Position numbers and translations under genes: made by a program. This document shows, piece after piece, positions 6,421-6,792 of a stretch of DNA of 6,792 nt. Numbering within the stretch: the first letter of the stretch is position 1; each line of letters starts with the position of its first letter. The notes beneath the pieces were generated by a model, which saw only the letters and a list, made by a program, of their open reading frames with translations, did no database searches and was not told where the DNA came from. The stretch comes from Bacillota bacterium (GTDB lineage Bacteria; Bacillota_E; Sulfobacillia; Sulfobacillales; Sulfobacillaceae), in assembly GCA_021802375.1 (NCBI GenBank), contig JAKAAL010000225.1, forward strand, positions 1 to 6,792. The letters are read 5' to 3'.

Positions 6421-6443
6421 TGAACGGGGAGGATGTCATCACG

Positions 6444-6792
6444 ATGAGACAATATGGGGTATGGATAGGTTCCGTCGCACTAGTTGCAGTTTTAGGAGGT
6501 TGTGGGGTGACCTCCGGATCTCACTTTACACTGCCGTCTAACGCCCGCCAAACGCCCTCCGCTTCATCATCTCCATCCGGGTCTGGTACGAGTTCTCTCT
6601 CATCGCCCCCTCTAACCGGGGCGCCGGAGATTCTGGGGATGGCGGGCGCCCTCGAGACCAACGTCAACTGGCCGCTGAAGGGGGCCCCCGCAAGCCACAC
6701 GGAGGGCGCATTCGCTTGCGGTGTTAAAAATATTGGCTGGGGAGGCAGGACTCGAACCTGCGCATGCGGGATCCAAAGTCCCGTGCCTTACC
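6444..6792 (+). CDS. Putative lipoprotein, 3' end replaced by inverted tRNA-Gln sequence
   Basis: ATG 6444 follows GGGGAGG (6426-6432) with an 11-base gap. The product opens with a lipoprotein signal: Arg2, a hydrophobic run (VALVAVL) and the lipobox LGGC, so Cys20 would be lipidated and the protein held on the outer face of the membrane. A Ser/Pro/Thr/Gly-rich linker covers about residues 24-57, followed by the beginning of a possible folded region (APEILGMAGALETNVNWPLK, 60-79). No family is recognised. Residues 1-89 (to base 6710) look genuine. From 6712 the frame runs through the reverse complement of tRNA-Gln, giving a meaningless tail containing GWGGRTRTC, still open at the window edge. 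The gene is therefore either truncated by a rearrangement or cut by an assembly chimera. Only the N-terminal call is well supported. Confidence 0.6.
   Translation, partial: MRQYGVWIGSVALVAVLGGCGVTSGSHFTLPSNARQTPSASSSPSGSGTSSLSSPPLTGAPEILGMAGALETNVNWPLKGAPASHTEGAFACGVKNIGWGGRTRTCACGIQSPVPY
6712..6792 (-). repeat. Right arm of 81-base perfect inverted repeat, at window edge
   Basis: Identical on the minus strand to 6038-6118 over all 81 bases and cut by the end of the window, so the true length may be greater. Identity stops at 6711 with a mismatch; four more bases (6707-6710, CGCA) then match before similarity is lost. Confidence 0.97.
6734..6792 (-). tRNA. Partial second copy of tRNA-Gln(UUG), minus strand
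   Basis: The reverse complement contains 59 of the 76 bases of tRNA-Gln, including anticodon UUG, the T arm, the 3' acceptor strand and CCA. The first 17 bases would lie beyond the window. It is identical to the plus-strand copy but lacks the terminator's 3' arm and T-run. It may be an artefact rather than a second gene. Confidence 0.5.

Larger units (their letters stand above)
6132..6443. other. Intergenic stretch without a recognisable gene
   Basis: No frame in these 312 bases combines a start, a ribosome binding site and a family-like product. A 62-codon minus-strand frame (6214-6402) has only poor start options. The right end holds a weak promoter-like pair and a small inverted repeat, described separately. 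Confidence 0.6.

Noticed and set aside
6038..6792. Integrated element with attachment sites at tRNA-Gln
   Set aside because: Integrase-generated att sites are direct repeats, whereas these are inverted. No integrase or other mobility gene lies between them.

Overview
The window looks like a moderately GC-rich bacterial chromosome fragment, most plausibly from a Gram-positive (Bacillota-like) organism. The signs are strong purine-rich ribosome binding sites, a sigma-A type promoter with a perfect TATAAT, seven tRNA genes that all encode their CCA end, and a DnaE2-type polymerase next to a DUF6504-like tail. A Sulfobacillus-like lineage is a guess from overall protein character only; there is no 16S or other decisive marker.

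Layout, left to right. Bases 1-152 carry the 3' end of a DUF6504-like gene. A possible 50-residue ORF follows (145-297), overlapping the stop before it and the start after it. Next comes dnaE2 (294-3329), an intact error-prone DNA polymerase III alpha subunit. The tight overlaps suggest a translationally coupled DNA-damage mutagenesis (translesion synthesis) operon whose promoter and first genes lie upstream of the window. After 21 bases, or up to about 87 if a later start is used, comes a membrane-anchored diguanylate cyclase (3351-5390) with about six membrane segments, two GAF-like domains and a GGDEF domain that carries an AGDEF signature and an intact RxxD inhibitory site.

From 5401 to 6131 lies a tRNA cluster in two transcription units. 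The first has a consensus promoter, then Ala(GGC), Glu(UUC), Lys(UUU) and Trp(CCA), and ends at a terminator. The second has an extended -10 promoter, then Gly(UCC), Ala(UGC) and Gln(UUG), and ends at a terminator. Bases 6132-6443 hold no convincing gene, only a weak promoter-like region with a small inverted repeat. A lipoprotein-like gene starts at 6444.

The most unusual feature is at the right edge. The last 81 bases are an exact reverse complement of 6038-6118, which is most of tRNA-Gln plus the 5' half and loop of its terminator hairpin. This inverted copy breaks into the lipoprotein gene. It is either a real inverted duplication or, more likely, a fold-back/assembly chimera at a contig end. 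No defence system, CRISPR array, insertion sequence or clearly undescribed multi-gene system is visible. The best candidates for novelty are the small coupled ORF before dnaE2 and the inverted tRNA-Gln structure.
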